DNA of 21,460 bases from CAIKOD01 sp035543455 (GTDB taxonomy: Archaea > Halobacteriota > Methanomicrobia > Methanomicrobiales > Methanospirillaceae). A program made the position numbers and the translations under genes. Below, in pieces: positions 1 to 6,110 of this stretch (its first letter is position 1; every line of letters begins with the position of its first letter). The stretch is taken from NCBI GenBank assembly GCA_035543455.1, contig DATKKE010000027.1, forward strand, positions 1 to 21,460. The letters are read 5' to 3'. Below the pieces are notes generated by a model that had not been told where the DNA came from, did no database searches, and saw only the letters and a list, made by a program, of their open reading frames with translations.

Positions 1-32
1 TTAATTTAAAGTTTGTGATCATGAAATTTGCC

Positions 33-195
33 GACGCTCTTGGGGGTCTGTCCCGTCGCTGTGGCGGCACCCCGTGATAGGATAGAGACTAGACGGGAGT
101 TCCTGAATTATTTCAACGTGTTTTTTGTGAACCCTGCCCAATGAATATCTTAATGGGGGAGGGTCAGGAAGGGGAGTGCAACCCCCTCCCCGTCT
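33..195 (+). repeat. Intergenic structured repeat, copy 1 of 3
   Basis: This GC-rich block starts GACGCTC and ends in a hairpin (GGGGAG at 171-176 pairs with CTCCCC at 186-191). It shares an ordered set of blocks with copies at 1723-1877 and 3334-3490: the GACGCTC start, a GGGG/CCC-rich stretch, GATAG..GACT, AACCCTG, CAATG..TATC, AATGGGGGAG, and the terminal G-rich/C-rich hairpin. An AT-rich box (TTAATTTAAAG, 1-11) lies about 22 bases before the start, where a TATA box would sit for transcription beginning near the first conserved base. The minus-strand frame that happens to be open here is closed in copy 3, so I read the element as non-coding. It ends 219 bases before the next gene. Mobile element versus RNA gene cannot be decided from sequence alone. 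Confidence 0.7.
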
Positions 196-413
196 TAATG
201 ATGCAGTTGGTTTTAATTGTCCTGCCGGAATGTTTATGGATGGTGTGTCAGTATAACCATTTTCTAAAGGATTTATCCGATTTGTCAATCTGTTCTTTGT
301 CAAGGGCTGTTTCTGTATAATTACCAATTTTTTTTTATTCCCGATACCTGACAGATCCGGGGTATTCAATTATCTCGATAAACATAGATATGACTATATA
401 ATGGAGGAATTTC
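196..413. other. Non-coding leader region before the CorA-like gene
   Basis: No convincing gene. It holds a run of nine T (328-336) that could end a transcript coming from repeat copy 1, and AT-rich candidate promoter boxes near 367-377 and 393-400. The second box is too close to the GTG at 414 to serve it, so the first is the better guess. Confidence 0.4.
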
Positions 414-1502
414 GTGGAGCCTGGTGAAGTACCGCAAAACGGATCCCCGGAACCTGCCTTCTGCCTTCTGGACGATGAGTCAAGTTTTTGCGTGATTCTT
501 AGAGAGGGTGGAAAGACGGAGAGGGTTACCAATACATCACCCGGGGAGTATATTAATGCAATCCGGGATGCATCCGTTGCCTGGGTAGATTTCACGGTAA
601 AGGACCTGGAACAGGAGATTGAGGGTATCGGGATTTCTATGGGGTTCCAGAGGATCCCGTACCAGAAACTCCTCTCAGGATTTTATTCATCATACGAGGA
701 CTACGATACCGAACTTGGTATCATGCTCCCCGCGGTCTCGATGACAGAAAATGATATGGCGGTCCACCCGATCATAATCCTGATCCGGGGAAATTTTATT
801 GTCACCATCCACCAGGAGGGGATTAACCGCCTCCTTAAATTCTCCCGGTATGCGCAACCGTTCCTGAAAAAAATTGTTGCTGAAAATACCCCTGACAGGC
901 TTACCCTTGTTCTTGAAAGAATAATTGATGAGAATAACGACCGCAACTTCGAATACCTGCGGGGTATCGAAGCCCATGGCGATAGCATCAGCAAATCCCT
1001 GATCGAGGAAAACATCAGCAAGAAGCAGATTGCCCAGGACATCTATACCATGAAACATGTGCTTATCAATTACTTAAACGTCCTTTGGGCGACAAAAGAT
1101 GTCATAGAGTCACTTCGGTATGGAGACTCCGACCTCATCACGGATGATGAACACCTGCTCGGCAGGATAGGAATCCTTTCCGATAATCTCGACCGGCACA
1201 TCGAACTTTCAGAACAGATGTCACATGTCCTTGCATCAGGCCTAGAGGTGATGCAAAGTATTTATAATAACCAGCTCCAGAGCCTGAACAACCGGTTTGC
1301 TCTCGTAACTGCATATCTGACCGTACTGGGCACGGCATTCCTCGTGCCAAACACGATAGCGACAATAGCAGGAAGCGGGATTATGGGGGGTACCATGGCT
1401 GCGCAATGGTGGTATCTTCCGCTCCTAATCGTCTCAACGATCGTGGCCACGGCGACGTCATTCCTCTGGGTACTCCATGTCTGGAAAAGGAAAGAGGACT
1501 GA
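414..1502 (+). CDS. CorA-like membrane protein lacking the GMN motif
   Basis: 362 aa. It has the CorA-family plan: a long cytoplasmic N-terminal region with alpha/beta and then long helical parts (about residues 160-295), followed by two membrane helices at the very C-terminus (about 296-320 and 333-357) and a short basic tail (KRKED). CorA proteins transport Mg2+ (or Co2+/Ni2+, or Zn2+ in ZntB) as pentamers, and the signature GMN follows the first helix. Here the pre-GMN context FLVPNT (309-314) is recognisable, but the signature position reads A-G-S-G-I (319-323), so GMN is absent. Ion specificity therefore cannot be assumed. The start is GTG at 414, chosen for a perfect GGAGG at 403-407, six bases upstream; no ATG exists near it. 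It is monocistronic, flanked on both sides by copies of the intergenic repeat. I am confident of the superfamily, not of the substrate. Confidence 0.8.
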   Translation: MEPGEVPQNGSPEPAFCLLDDESSFCVILREGGKTERVTNTSPGEYINAIRDASVAWVDFTVKDLEQEIEGIGISMGFQRIPYQKLLSGFYSSYEDYDTELGIMLPAVSMTENDMAVHPIIILIRGNFIVTIHQEGINRLLKFSRYAQPFLKKIVAENTPDRLTLVLERIIDENNDRNFEYLRGIEAHGDSISKSLIEENISKKQIAQDIYTMKHVLINYLNVLWATKDVIESLRYGDSDLITDDEHLLGRIGILSDNLDRHIELSEQMSHVLASGLEVMQSIYNNQLQSLNNRFALVTAYLTVLGTAFLVPNTIATIAGSGIMGGTMAAQWWYLPLLIVSTIVATATSFLWVLHVWKRKED

Positions 1503-1722
1503 AATATCGGGAATGGGATTTGCTTCAGTTATACACTAACCTATTCATTTTCAGGTATTATTTGTAAGCAAATAGTCAGGCATGCCGCTGCTCCCTGAGG
1601 TACCTGGTGCCTGCAGAAAACTATTAATTATTGGCTTTATCGAAATGCTGCCTTTGAGGTATTCCTGTAACCTGCAAAATACTGTGTCAATCCTTATGAT
1701 CTAAAATTGGTTCACATTATCC
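1503..1722. other. Intergenic region after the CorA-like gene
   Basis: 220 bases with no gene I can support. AT-rich sequence near 1690-1709 (CTAAAATTG at 1701) precedes repeat copy 2 at the distance expected of a TATA box. Confidence 0.35.
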
Positions 1723-1877
1723 AACGCTCCTGGGGGCCCGCTTCGCCGCTTCGGCGACCCGGCCGGGATAGGGGACTGTGCCGGGAACGATTAATCCTTA
1801 GTGCCCGGTTAACCCTGCCCGTCAGCTATCAAAATGGAGGTGGGGCAGAGGACGGGTAGAAAACCCCTCCTGCCGGG
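1723..1877 (+). repeat. Intergenic structured repeat, copy 2 of 3
   Basis: Most diverged copy: it starts AACGCTCC and keeps GGGATAG..GACTG, AACCCTGCCC, AATGGAGG and the closing hairpin (GGGT / ACCCCTCCTG). It adds its own perfect 6-bp hairpin, TCGCCG-CTT-CGGCGA (1743-1757), where copy 3 has a different GC-rich hairpin, so structure may be preserved more than sequence. It is followed by a run of nine T at 1918-1926. The end lies 222 bases before the MOT1 start, almost the same spacing as copy 1 to its downstream gene (219). Confidence 0.65.
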
Positions 1878-1917
1878 ATTTTTAGAGGAGATTTTACAAT
1901 AACAGGAATCCAGCAGA

Positions 1918-1926
1918 TTTTTTTTT
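1918..1926 (+). terminator. T9 tract downstream of repeat copy 2
   Basis: Nine consecutive T, 41 bases after the repeat's terminal hairpin. U-rich tracts are the usual archaeal termination signal. It would end read-through from the CorA-like gene or a short RNA from the repeat. Confidence 0.35.
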
Positions 1927-2001
1927 AATTTTAAGGGATGAAAGGTCATATTTCACCATAATCGGGGTGGTCGTCACGCACGATCGAAGTTCTGAAACCC
2001 C

Positions 2002-2039
2002 TTAACCTACGGTTAACGGCAGGGAGACAGTTAAACCTA
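2002..2039. promoter_or_regulatory. Candidate operator upstream of MOT1
   Basis: A perfect palindrome TTAACC-TAC-GGTTAA (2002-2016) is followed by a second, similar half site TTAAACCTA (2031-2039) that overlaps the likely TATA box (CCTATAATAA, 2036-2045). The geometry fits a repressor site on the MOT1 promoter. It does not match a molybdate-regulator site that I can name. Confidence 0.35.
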
Positions 2040-2045
2040 TAATAA
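2036..2045 (+). promoter_or_regulatory. Probable TATA box of the MOT1 gene
   Basis: CCTATAATAA, centred about 58 bases before the ATG at 2099. Transcription would start near 2066 and give a leader of about 33 bases with a weak AAGG (2088-2091) as ribosome site. Confidence 0.4.
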
Positions 2046-2098
2046 CCATTAGAAGATAATTTTGATCCGTGATTCATCACTCATTATAAGGTTATTCC

Positions 2099-3232
2099 AT
2101 GGATGAGCAGGAAAAAAGACCATTAAAATTCAACATATCGGAACTTGCGGGAGCTTTCGGGGATTTCGGAACAATTATTCCCCTGATGTTCGCCGCCGCT
2201 CTTGTCTGTCACCTGAACCTTGGGATGATACTGCTCTTTTTTGGGGTATGGTTTGTTATTACGGGCTGGTATTACCGCCTGCCTGTGCCGATCGAGCCGA
2301 TGAAAGTAATTGCCGTTGTAGCGATCTCGGGCGTCCTCGCAGGTCCTGAACTTGCAGCGGCGGGAATCGCCCTCGGACTGATATTTTTCTTCCTCGGTTT
2401 CGGGAAATGGATGGAATGTATCAACCGCTATGTACCGGACCCGGTGATTCGAGGAATCCAGCTCGGTCTTGCACTCCTGCTGCTTAAATCGGCCGGGGAA
2501 TTCATGATCGAGGATCCGTTTTTTTTCGGTGCCGGCGTTGGAATAATTCTCCTGGTCTTCATTGTTTCGTATTTCGGAAAAATCCCCGATATATCGGCCC
2601 TCGTACTTATACTGATCGCCGTCGTCACAGGAATTTTTATAAACGGGATCCCCGGGATCTATCTGATACAATTGCCGCACAACCTTGTAATCCCTTCAAC
2701 GACCGATTTTTTCAGGGCAATACCCGAGCTTGTCGTACCCCAGGCTATCATTACTATCACCAATGCAATTCTTGCCACATCGCTCCTCGCTAAGGACTTG
2801 TTTTCTCATGATATCCCGCCCCGCAACCTGTCGAAAACGATTGGTATGATGAACCTTGTCTCGGTACCGTTCGGGGGATTTCCCATGTGTCACGGGGCAG
2901 GGGGATTTGCTGCACAATACCGGTTCGGGGCAAGAACCGGCGGAGCCAATATATTTGCCGGAGGGGTCCTCCTTGTCATAGCCTTATTTTTCGCCGGCCC
3001 TGCATTCCAGCAGCTCATATCTCCAGGCTTTTACGGGGCCTTACTCGTATTTGTCGCCCTGGAAATGGGGAAATATGGTTTGAAAACTGATTCTGCCGTC
3101 GTCACTATCGTTACAGGAATCCTCGCGCTTTTCTCCATGATCGTGGCATTTATTGCAGGAATGGCCATAGCATACTTCCTTATTATTCGTGGTCGGAAGA
3201 ATAAGGAAAATTCAGGCCTGAACCTCCCGTAA
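2099..3232 (+). CDS. MOT1-family molybdate/sulfate permease
   Basis: 377 aa, almost entirely hydrophobic with about ten membrane segments and a short cytoplasmic N-terminus. It matches the MOT1 family of high-affinity molybdate transporters (distant SulP relatives, often labelled putative sulfate/molybdate transporter). The pore motif of the P-x-P-x-x-P-M-K type is PVPIEPMK (62-69). VIRGIQLGLAL (116-126) corresponds to the conserved RGIQLG segment, and the C-terminal half carries PMCHGAGGFAAQYRFGART (262-280), which is highly characteristic. The expected role is molybdate uptake at the cytoplasmic membrane; methanogens need Mo or W for formylmethanofuran dehydrogenase and formate dehydrogenase. 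Family membership does not separate molybdate from tungstate or sulfate. The homologue of the Mo storage protein 1.2 kb downstream supports molybdate. The ATG at 2099 begins M-D-E-Q. A palindrome at 2002-2016 may be its operator. Confidence 0.88.
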   Translation: MDEQEKRPLKFNISELAGAFGDFGTIIPLMFAAALVCHLNLGMILLFFGVWFVITGWYYRLPVPIEPMKVIAVVAISGVLAGPELAAAGIALGLIFFFLGFGKWMECINRYVPDPVIRGIQLGLALLLLKSAGEFMIEDPFFFGAGVGIILLVFIVSYFGKIPDISALVLILIAVVTGIFINGIPGIYLIQLPHNLVIPSTTDFFRAIPELVVPQAIITITNAILATSLLAKDLFSHDIPPRNLSKTIGMMNLVSVPFGGFPMCHGAGGFAAQYRFGARTGGANIFAGGVLLVIALFFAGPAFQQLISPGFYGALLVFVALEMGKYGLKTDSAVVTIVTGILALFSMIVAFIAGMAIAYFLIIRGRKNKENSGLNLP

Positions 3233-3333
3233 CAAATATTCCGGAAAATTTTTGAAAAATCAGTCTCTATTGGCATCATGAAATTAATAAATTCCAGTCC
3301 CTTCTCAATTCATCTATAATATGTTTGTAGTCA

Positions 3334-3490
3334 GACGCTCCAGGGGCTCTGCCCCGCTGCTGTGTCGTCCCCGGTTGGGATAGCGACTGCCATGGGAAAA
3401 GGATTACTTTCTTAATTCCTGATCAACCCTGTTCAATGGTTATCCTGAATGGGGGAGAGGCAGGGAGGGGGTAAAACCCCCTCCCTGCCA
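3334..3490 (+). repeat. Intergenic structured repeat, copy 3 of 3
   Basis: This copy starts GACGCTCC and contains the hairpin GGGGC-TCT-GCCCC near the 5' end (3343-3355). It ends with a perfect 14-bp stem: GGCAGGGAGGGGGT (3459-3472), loop AAA, ACCCCCTCCCTGCC (3476-3489). Block order matches copies 1 and 2. CTATAATATG (3313-3322) just upstream resembles a TATA box. It lies 102 bases after the MOT1 stop, so its hairpin could also act as a terminator for that gene. Confidence 0.7.
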
Positions 3491-3492
3491 AG

Positions 3493-3836
3493 ATGAAGTA
3501 TAAACCCAGTGAGGAATTCAACAGAGCGTGCTATGAGCTCTTCTGCTCATAGATGAGCATGAAAAAGAAAGGGTTATTGACTTCCGGTCTGACTTTTCCA
3601 TACCAGCCAAAAATCAAAAAGAAAAAGGAATTCTCATCAGGATTGCCTGGAATCCCCTGCCCACCCACCCGGCACGCAACGGACCCCTGTTCTGAAGATA
3701 TTAGCAGAGACAGGCTTGAAGAGAAAGGACGCAGAACACATCATTATGGTACCGGAAAGGTGTTCCGGTTTCATTTGAGCTCCGGAGTGCAAAATGGGGC
3801 AGGAGAAAACAGGGATGGATAATAATTAGAATTGTT
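3493..3836 (+). pseudogene. Possible decayed gene in three frames
   Basis: No single frame gives a convincing protein, but three frames in sequence do. Frame 1 from ATG 3493 gives MKYKPSEEFNRACYELFC and stops at 3550. A second frame, open 3537-3695, gives IDEHEKERVIDFRSDFSIPA, continuing to WNPLPTHPARNG. A third, from about 3683 to the stop at 3776, gives TPVLKILAETGLKRKDAEH and onward, and after that stop continues to about 3836. The residue make-up of these segments is more protein-like than the 89-residue ORF at 3553-3822 that spans them. The 8-bp inverted repeat CTATGAGC/GCTCATAG (3531-3552) sits at the first break. I do not recognise the family. Chance is a real alternative. Confidence 0.3.
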
Positions 3837-3931
3837 AACAACCACCCCCGGGGAACTCTGAACAGCGAGAAACTATCGCATCCGTTATAACCTCGTAACG
3901 TGAGAATAAACGAAGGGTATCGAAAAAAGAC
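3837..3931. other. Short upstream region of trmO
   Basis: It holds a TATA-like GTTATAACC (about 3882-3890), 45 bases before the TrmO start, implying a leader of about 19 bases. Nothing else was seen. Confidence 0.3.
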
Positions 3932-4438
3932 ATGAGTGAAGAAGAAATGCCAGAAGGTATCAGGTACATCCCCATCGGTGCTATCCATTCACCCTGGAGG
4001 GCCGGGGAAGGGATGCCGATCCAGCCCTGCAGTGCAGTGGGTGTCCGCGGATCGGTGACGATATTCCGGGAATACCTGCCCGGATTGAAGGATCTTGACG
4101 GGTTTTCCCGGATATACCTGATATATGATTTTCACCGGTCTCATGGCTTCGATCTTGAAGTGACTCCGTTTCTTGATTCCGTACGAAGGGGAATATTTTC
4201 GACAAGGGCGCCACGGAGACCGAATCATATCGGGATTTCCATCGTCAGACTTGTAGGGATAACCGAATACGGACTTGACATCGAAGATGTCGATATTATC
4301 GACGGGACGCCGCTCCTCGATATCAAACCCTATGTTCCTGAATTCGACTGCTATCCACGGGAGACCTCGGGTTGGCTCACCGACAAGAATTTCGTTAAAG
4401 AAATGAAAGCAGACCGGAGGTTTATCGTAAGGGATTAG
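3932..4438 (+). CDS. trmO: tRNA t6A37 N6-methyltransferase TrmO
   Basis: 168 aa. TrmO (formerly YaeB/VirR, UPF0066) uses S-adenosylmethionine to methylate N6-threonylcarbamoyladenosine at position 37 of certain tRNAs, giving m6t6A. The family's signatures are all present: PIGAIHSPW (14-22), QPCSAVGVRGSV (31-42), the segment GLKDLDGFSRIYLIYDFH (51-68), the strongest motif FSTRAPRRPNHIGIS (89-103; most relatives have P rather than H after RPN), and DGTPLLDIKPYVPEFD (124-139). Length is typical of archaeal members, which lack the extra C-terminal domain of the bacterial enzymes. ATG 3932 was chosen; ATG 3947 is a possible alternative, as the family core starts only at residue 11. It converges with the MoSto homologue, with only nine bases between stop codons. 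Confidence 0.9.
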   Translation: MSEEEMPEGIRYIPIGAIHSPWRAGEGMPIQPCSAVGVRGSVTIFREYLPGLKDLDGFSRIYLIYDFHRSHGFDLEVTPFLDSVRRGIFSTRAPRRPNHIGISIVRLVGITEYGLDIEDVDIIDGTPLLDIKPYVPEFDCYPRETSGWLTDKNFVKEMKADRRFIVRD

Positions 4439-4447
4439 GAAATAAAG

Positions 4448-5257
4448 TTATTCTGCCCGGATAACTGTTCCGATCTCTTCTCCTTTCAGGGCTCTTTCAA
4501 GATTTCCCTGGATATGGCCATTAATGATCCTGACCTCCCGAAGGTTCCTTGCATCAGGCAGCAACTTCACCACCATGGGTTCGACAACCATATCATCGAA
4601 GTCCATAGCAAGGAGGTCAGGTGCACTGATATCTTTGATAAATTCTGCATCCGGATTTTTAAACGGGTCTTCAGTATAAAGGCCGTTAACATTCTTCAGG
4701 AGGACACAACATTTCGCTCCAAGGACTTCTGCCGCCAGGAATGCACCGGTATCGGTCCGGTGGGGAGGAATGGCACCATATTCACCCGGGTGTTCATAGA
4801 GACCGTAGGGTGGGGTGCCCTGCATCACGGGCAGGGTTCCAAGGTAAAGCTGATTAGGAAGTTCCAGGAGATCCCCCGTGTGGATCCTGACCCCATGCCA
4901 CCGGGAAAGAAGTATCGAGACCATGATGGCATTCTGTTCGCTGATTTTTCCGGCGAGTTCGGCGAGCACTCCGGTCGGCATACCGAGATCCAGGCCGATA
5001 TCGAGGATATGACGGACACGGACTCCGCCCCCTGTGACAATAAGCATTTTGTTATCGTTTGATAACCGTCCGATTTCCTCAACAAGAGGAAGCAAGACTG
5101 CTCTTCCATAATCAATGATGCCATGGCCTCCGATTTTCACCACATTGAGTTCGGGAAGAAGGCGAAGCCTCGGTCGGTCCCTGTACGCCCGGAGAAGACT
5201 TTTACGGGCGAGAGATTCTCCCTGCAACTTGTTATCGAGTTCGAAACGCCTGCGCAT
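4448..5257 (-). CDS. Molybdenum storage protein (MosA/MosB) homologue
   Basis: 269 aa, amino-acid-kinase fold. The pattern is that of molybdenum/tungsten storage protein subunits rather than UMP kinase: LRLLPELNVVKIGGHGIID (31-49), VTGGGVRVRH (74-83), LDLGMPTGVLA (89-99), IPPHRTDTGAFLAAEVLGAK (163-182), NGLYTEDP (191-198), VRIINGHIQGNLERALKGEE (242-261) and GTVIRA (263-268). The Azotobacter vinelandii subunits have nearly the same length (about 270-276 aa). They form an (alpha-beta)3 cage that stores polyoxomolybdate at the expense of ATP. Here only one subunit gene is visible, so a homo-oligomer would be needed unless a partner lies elsewhere. Histidines H121, H126, H156 and H166 are candidates for cluster contacts. 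Association with the MOT1 permease strengthens the assignment. ATG 5257 has no clear Shine-Dalgarno site; a TATA box at 5273-5280 suggests a very short leader. An uncharacterised archaeal kinase of the same fold is the alternative. Confidence 0.75.
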   Translation of the reverse strand: MRRRFELDNKLQGESLARKSLLRAYRDRPRLRLLPELNVVKIGGHGIIDYGRAVLLPLVEEIGRLSNDNKMLIVTGGGVRVRHILDIGLDLGMPTGVLAELAGKISEQNAIMVSILLSRWHGVRIHTGDLLELPNQLYLGTLPVMQGTPPYGLYEHPGEYGAIPPHRTDTGAFLAAEVLGAKCCVLLKNVNGLYTEDPFKNPDAEFIKDISAPDLLAMDFDDMVVEPMVVKLLPDARNLREVRIINGHIQGNLERALKGEEIGTVIRAE

Positions 5258-5272
5258 GGTAAGTACGGTAAC

Positions 5273-5280
5273 TTTATATG
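5273..5280 (-). promoter_or_regulatory. Probable TATA box of the MoSto homologue
   Basis: CATATAAA on the minus strand, centred about 20 bases before the ATG at 5257, so the message would be leaderless or nearly so. A second AT-rich box further upstream (5285-5300) would instead give a leader of about ten bases. The 77-bp gap is shared with the divergent gene at 5335. Confidence 0.4.
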
Positions 5281-5334
5281 ATCCAATAGATAATAGAATA
5301 GTGATAAACCAATTGATATATCAGCAGGTAAAAT

Positions 5335-5547
5335 ATGACAACCATATATGTAAGAGAACGGCAAAAAGTCGGCGAAGGAGTAAAGCAGCCAAAGTACCGG
5401 ATCGTTGCGGTCGCCGGCAAGGATGTTACGATAGAAGCTACCCATTTCAGGAAAATGGAGATCGAACAGATCGCAAAGGATATCGGTGCCAAACTAGTGT
5501 ATTTCGAGCCGGTTCCGGAAGATGCGAAGAAAAAACACGCAAACTGA
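5335..5547 (+). CDS. Small conserved-type protein, 70 aa
   Basis: 70 aa, basic and soluble, with no membrane segment. I do not recognise a named family. The sequence alternates beta and helix: MTTIYVRERQ, YRIVAVAGKDVTIEATHF (20-37), a helix EIEQIAKDIGAK (42-53), then LVYFEP (54-59) and a lysine-rich end. The pattern suggests a small beta-alpha-beta domain. ATG 5335 is supported by AGGT at 5326-5329, five bases upstream. It is divergent from the MoSto homologue across 77 bp, so the two may share regulation. A T7 tract follows 22 bases after the stop. Codon use resembles the neighbours and the gene looks intact. Function is unknown. Confidence 0.75.
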   Translation: MTTIYVRERQKVGEGVKQPKYRIVAVAGKDVTIEATHFRKMEIEQIAKDIGAKLVYFEPVPEDAKKKHAN

Positions 5548-5569
5548 AGAACGGTATCCATAACACTAA

Positions 5570-5576
5570 TTTTTTT
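5570..5576 (+). terminator. T7 terminator after the 70-aa gene
   Basis: Seven T starting 22 bases after the stop at 5547, matching archaeal U-tract termination. Confidence 0.5.
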
Positions 5577-5596
5577 GGGGATTTTATATCGCGGAA

Positions 5597-5656
5597 TTAT
5601 TCGTGCAGTTCTTTTCCCAGCTCGGTTACCTTGGACAAAATATTGAATTTGCTCAT
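5597..5656 (-). CDS. Candidate 19-aa leaderless mini-ORF
   Basis: The frame reads MSKFNILSKVTELGKELHE and stops at 5597-5599. It is amphipathic and helix-like. Its ATG (5656) lies 27-28 bases downstream of the centre of TTTATATA read on the minus strand (5680-5687), the exact geometry of a leaderless archaeal gene. The same AT box can serve the plus-strand gene at 5716. With 19 codons, chance is a serious possibility. Confidence 0.25.
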   Translation of the reverse strand: MSKFNILSKVTELGKELHE

Positions 5657-5679
5657 ACGAAAAACACAAAAAGCTAGAA

Positions 5680-5687
5680 TATATAAA
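5680..5687. promoter_or_regulatory. Bidirectional TATA box
   Basis: TATATAAA on plus and TTTATATA on minus. The centre is 32 bases before ATG 5716 on plus and 27-28 bases before ATG 5656 on minus. It predicts a leader of a few bases or none for the 120-aa gene. Confidence 0.5.
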
Positions 5688-5715
5688 AATATCAGTTCGA
5701 TCAAGTTATTTGAAT

Positions 5716-6075
5716 ATGGCCGCGGCTTTATCGATTGATATCCTGTTTGATGCAGCCATAAAAATCCAGCTCCTCCATGAGAGAAGTATCCAGATATCGT
5801 TCACGGAAGACGGGGTTCATATCAAATTCCCTACTACAAGAAGACTTGCGGAATTTCTCGATGTCCCCCATTACTACGTCCTTCCTTATTTCGCAATGAT
5901 GGAACAGGAAAGCCTGGTGATAAGGGCTGAACGCGTCGGGATCCTGACAACAAAAGAAGGGACGGAAAAATTCCTGAAAATGATTGATAGGCACTATCAT
6001 AATGATGCCGAACATCTTCTCGGAACTGCTCTTTTTGAGGATATTCTGGATACAATTCGGAAAGAAGGAAGGTGA
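5716..6075 (+). CDS. Small putative winged-helix protein
   Basis: 119 residues from the ATG at 5716; a TTG two codons earlier is possible but less likely. It is soluble. The first third is beta-rich (IQISFTEDGVHIKFP). The middle looks like a winged helix: helix RRLAEFLDVP, then HYYVLPYFAMMEQESLVIRAE as recognition helix and wing, then a strand and helix GILTTKEGTEKFLKMID. I infer a possible DNA-binding regulator without a ligand domain, but no named family is recognised. The start is supported by the TATA box at 5680-5687, which predicts transcription starting within a few bases of the ATG and explains the lack of a Shine-Dalgarno site. It stands alone, upstream of a possible 41-aa ORF and the MBL-fold gene on the same strand. 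Confidence 0.7.
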   Translation: MAAALSIDILFDAAIKIQLLHERSIQISFTEDGVHIKFPTTRRLAEFLDVPHYYVLPYFAMMEQESLVIRAERVGILTTKEGTEKFLKMIDRHYHNDAEHLLGTALFEDILDTIRKEGR

Positions 6076-6110
6076 ATTCTCATAATACTCAGGTATTTTT
6101 CCCCAATTTA

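Noticed and set aside
33..195. Insertion sequence ends / MITE with terminal inverted repeats
   Set aside because: The conserved 5' and 3' ends are not inverted repeats of each other and no target-site duplication could be seen, so a MITE is not demonstrated.
19..369. 116-residue minus-strand ORF
   Set aside because: It lies mostly across repeat copy 1; the matching frame is closed by a stop in copy 3, and the proline/arginine-rich sequence is what reading a GC-rich repeat gives.
2123..2680. 185-residue minus-strand ORF inside the MOT1 gene
   Set aside because: Shadow of a highly hydrophobic coding sequence; its product is a charged low-order sequence with no start signals.
33..3490. CRISPR array or rRNA/tRNA fragments to explain the repeats
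   Set aside because: Only three long, diverged copies more than 1.4 kb apart with genes between; no short direct repeats with spacers and no tRNA cloverleaf.
3553..3822. 89-residue ORF taken as a gene
   Set aside because: Composition is unlike a folded protein, and better segments exist in the other two frames, so I list the stretch as a possible pseudogene.
4448..5257. UMP kinase or acetylglutamate kinase assignment
   Set aside because: The fold is shared, but the motif pattern (IPPHRTDTG, NGLYTEDP, NGHIQG...GTVIRA) follows molybdenum storage subunits.
5115..5738. 207-residue plus-strand ORF
   Set aside because: It runs antisense to the start of the MoSto homologue and through the well-supported 70-aa gene in another frame.
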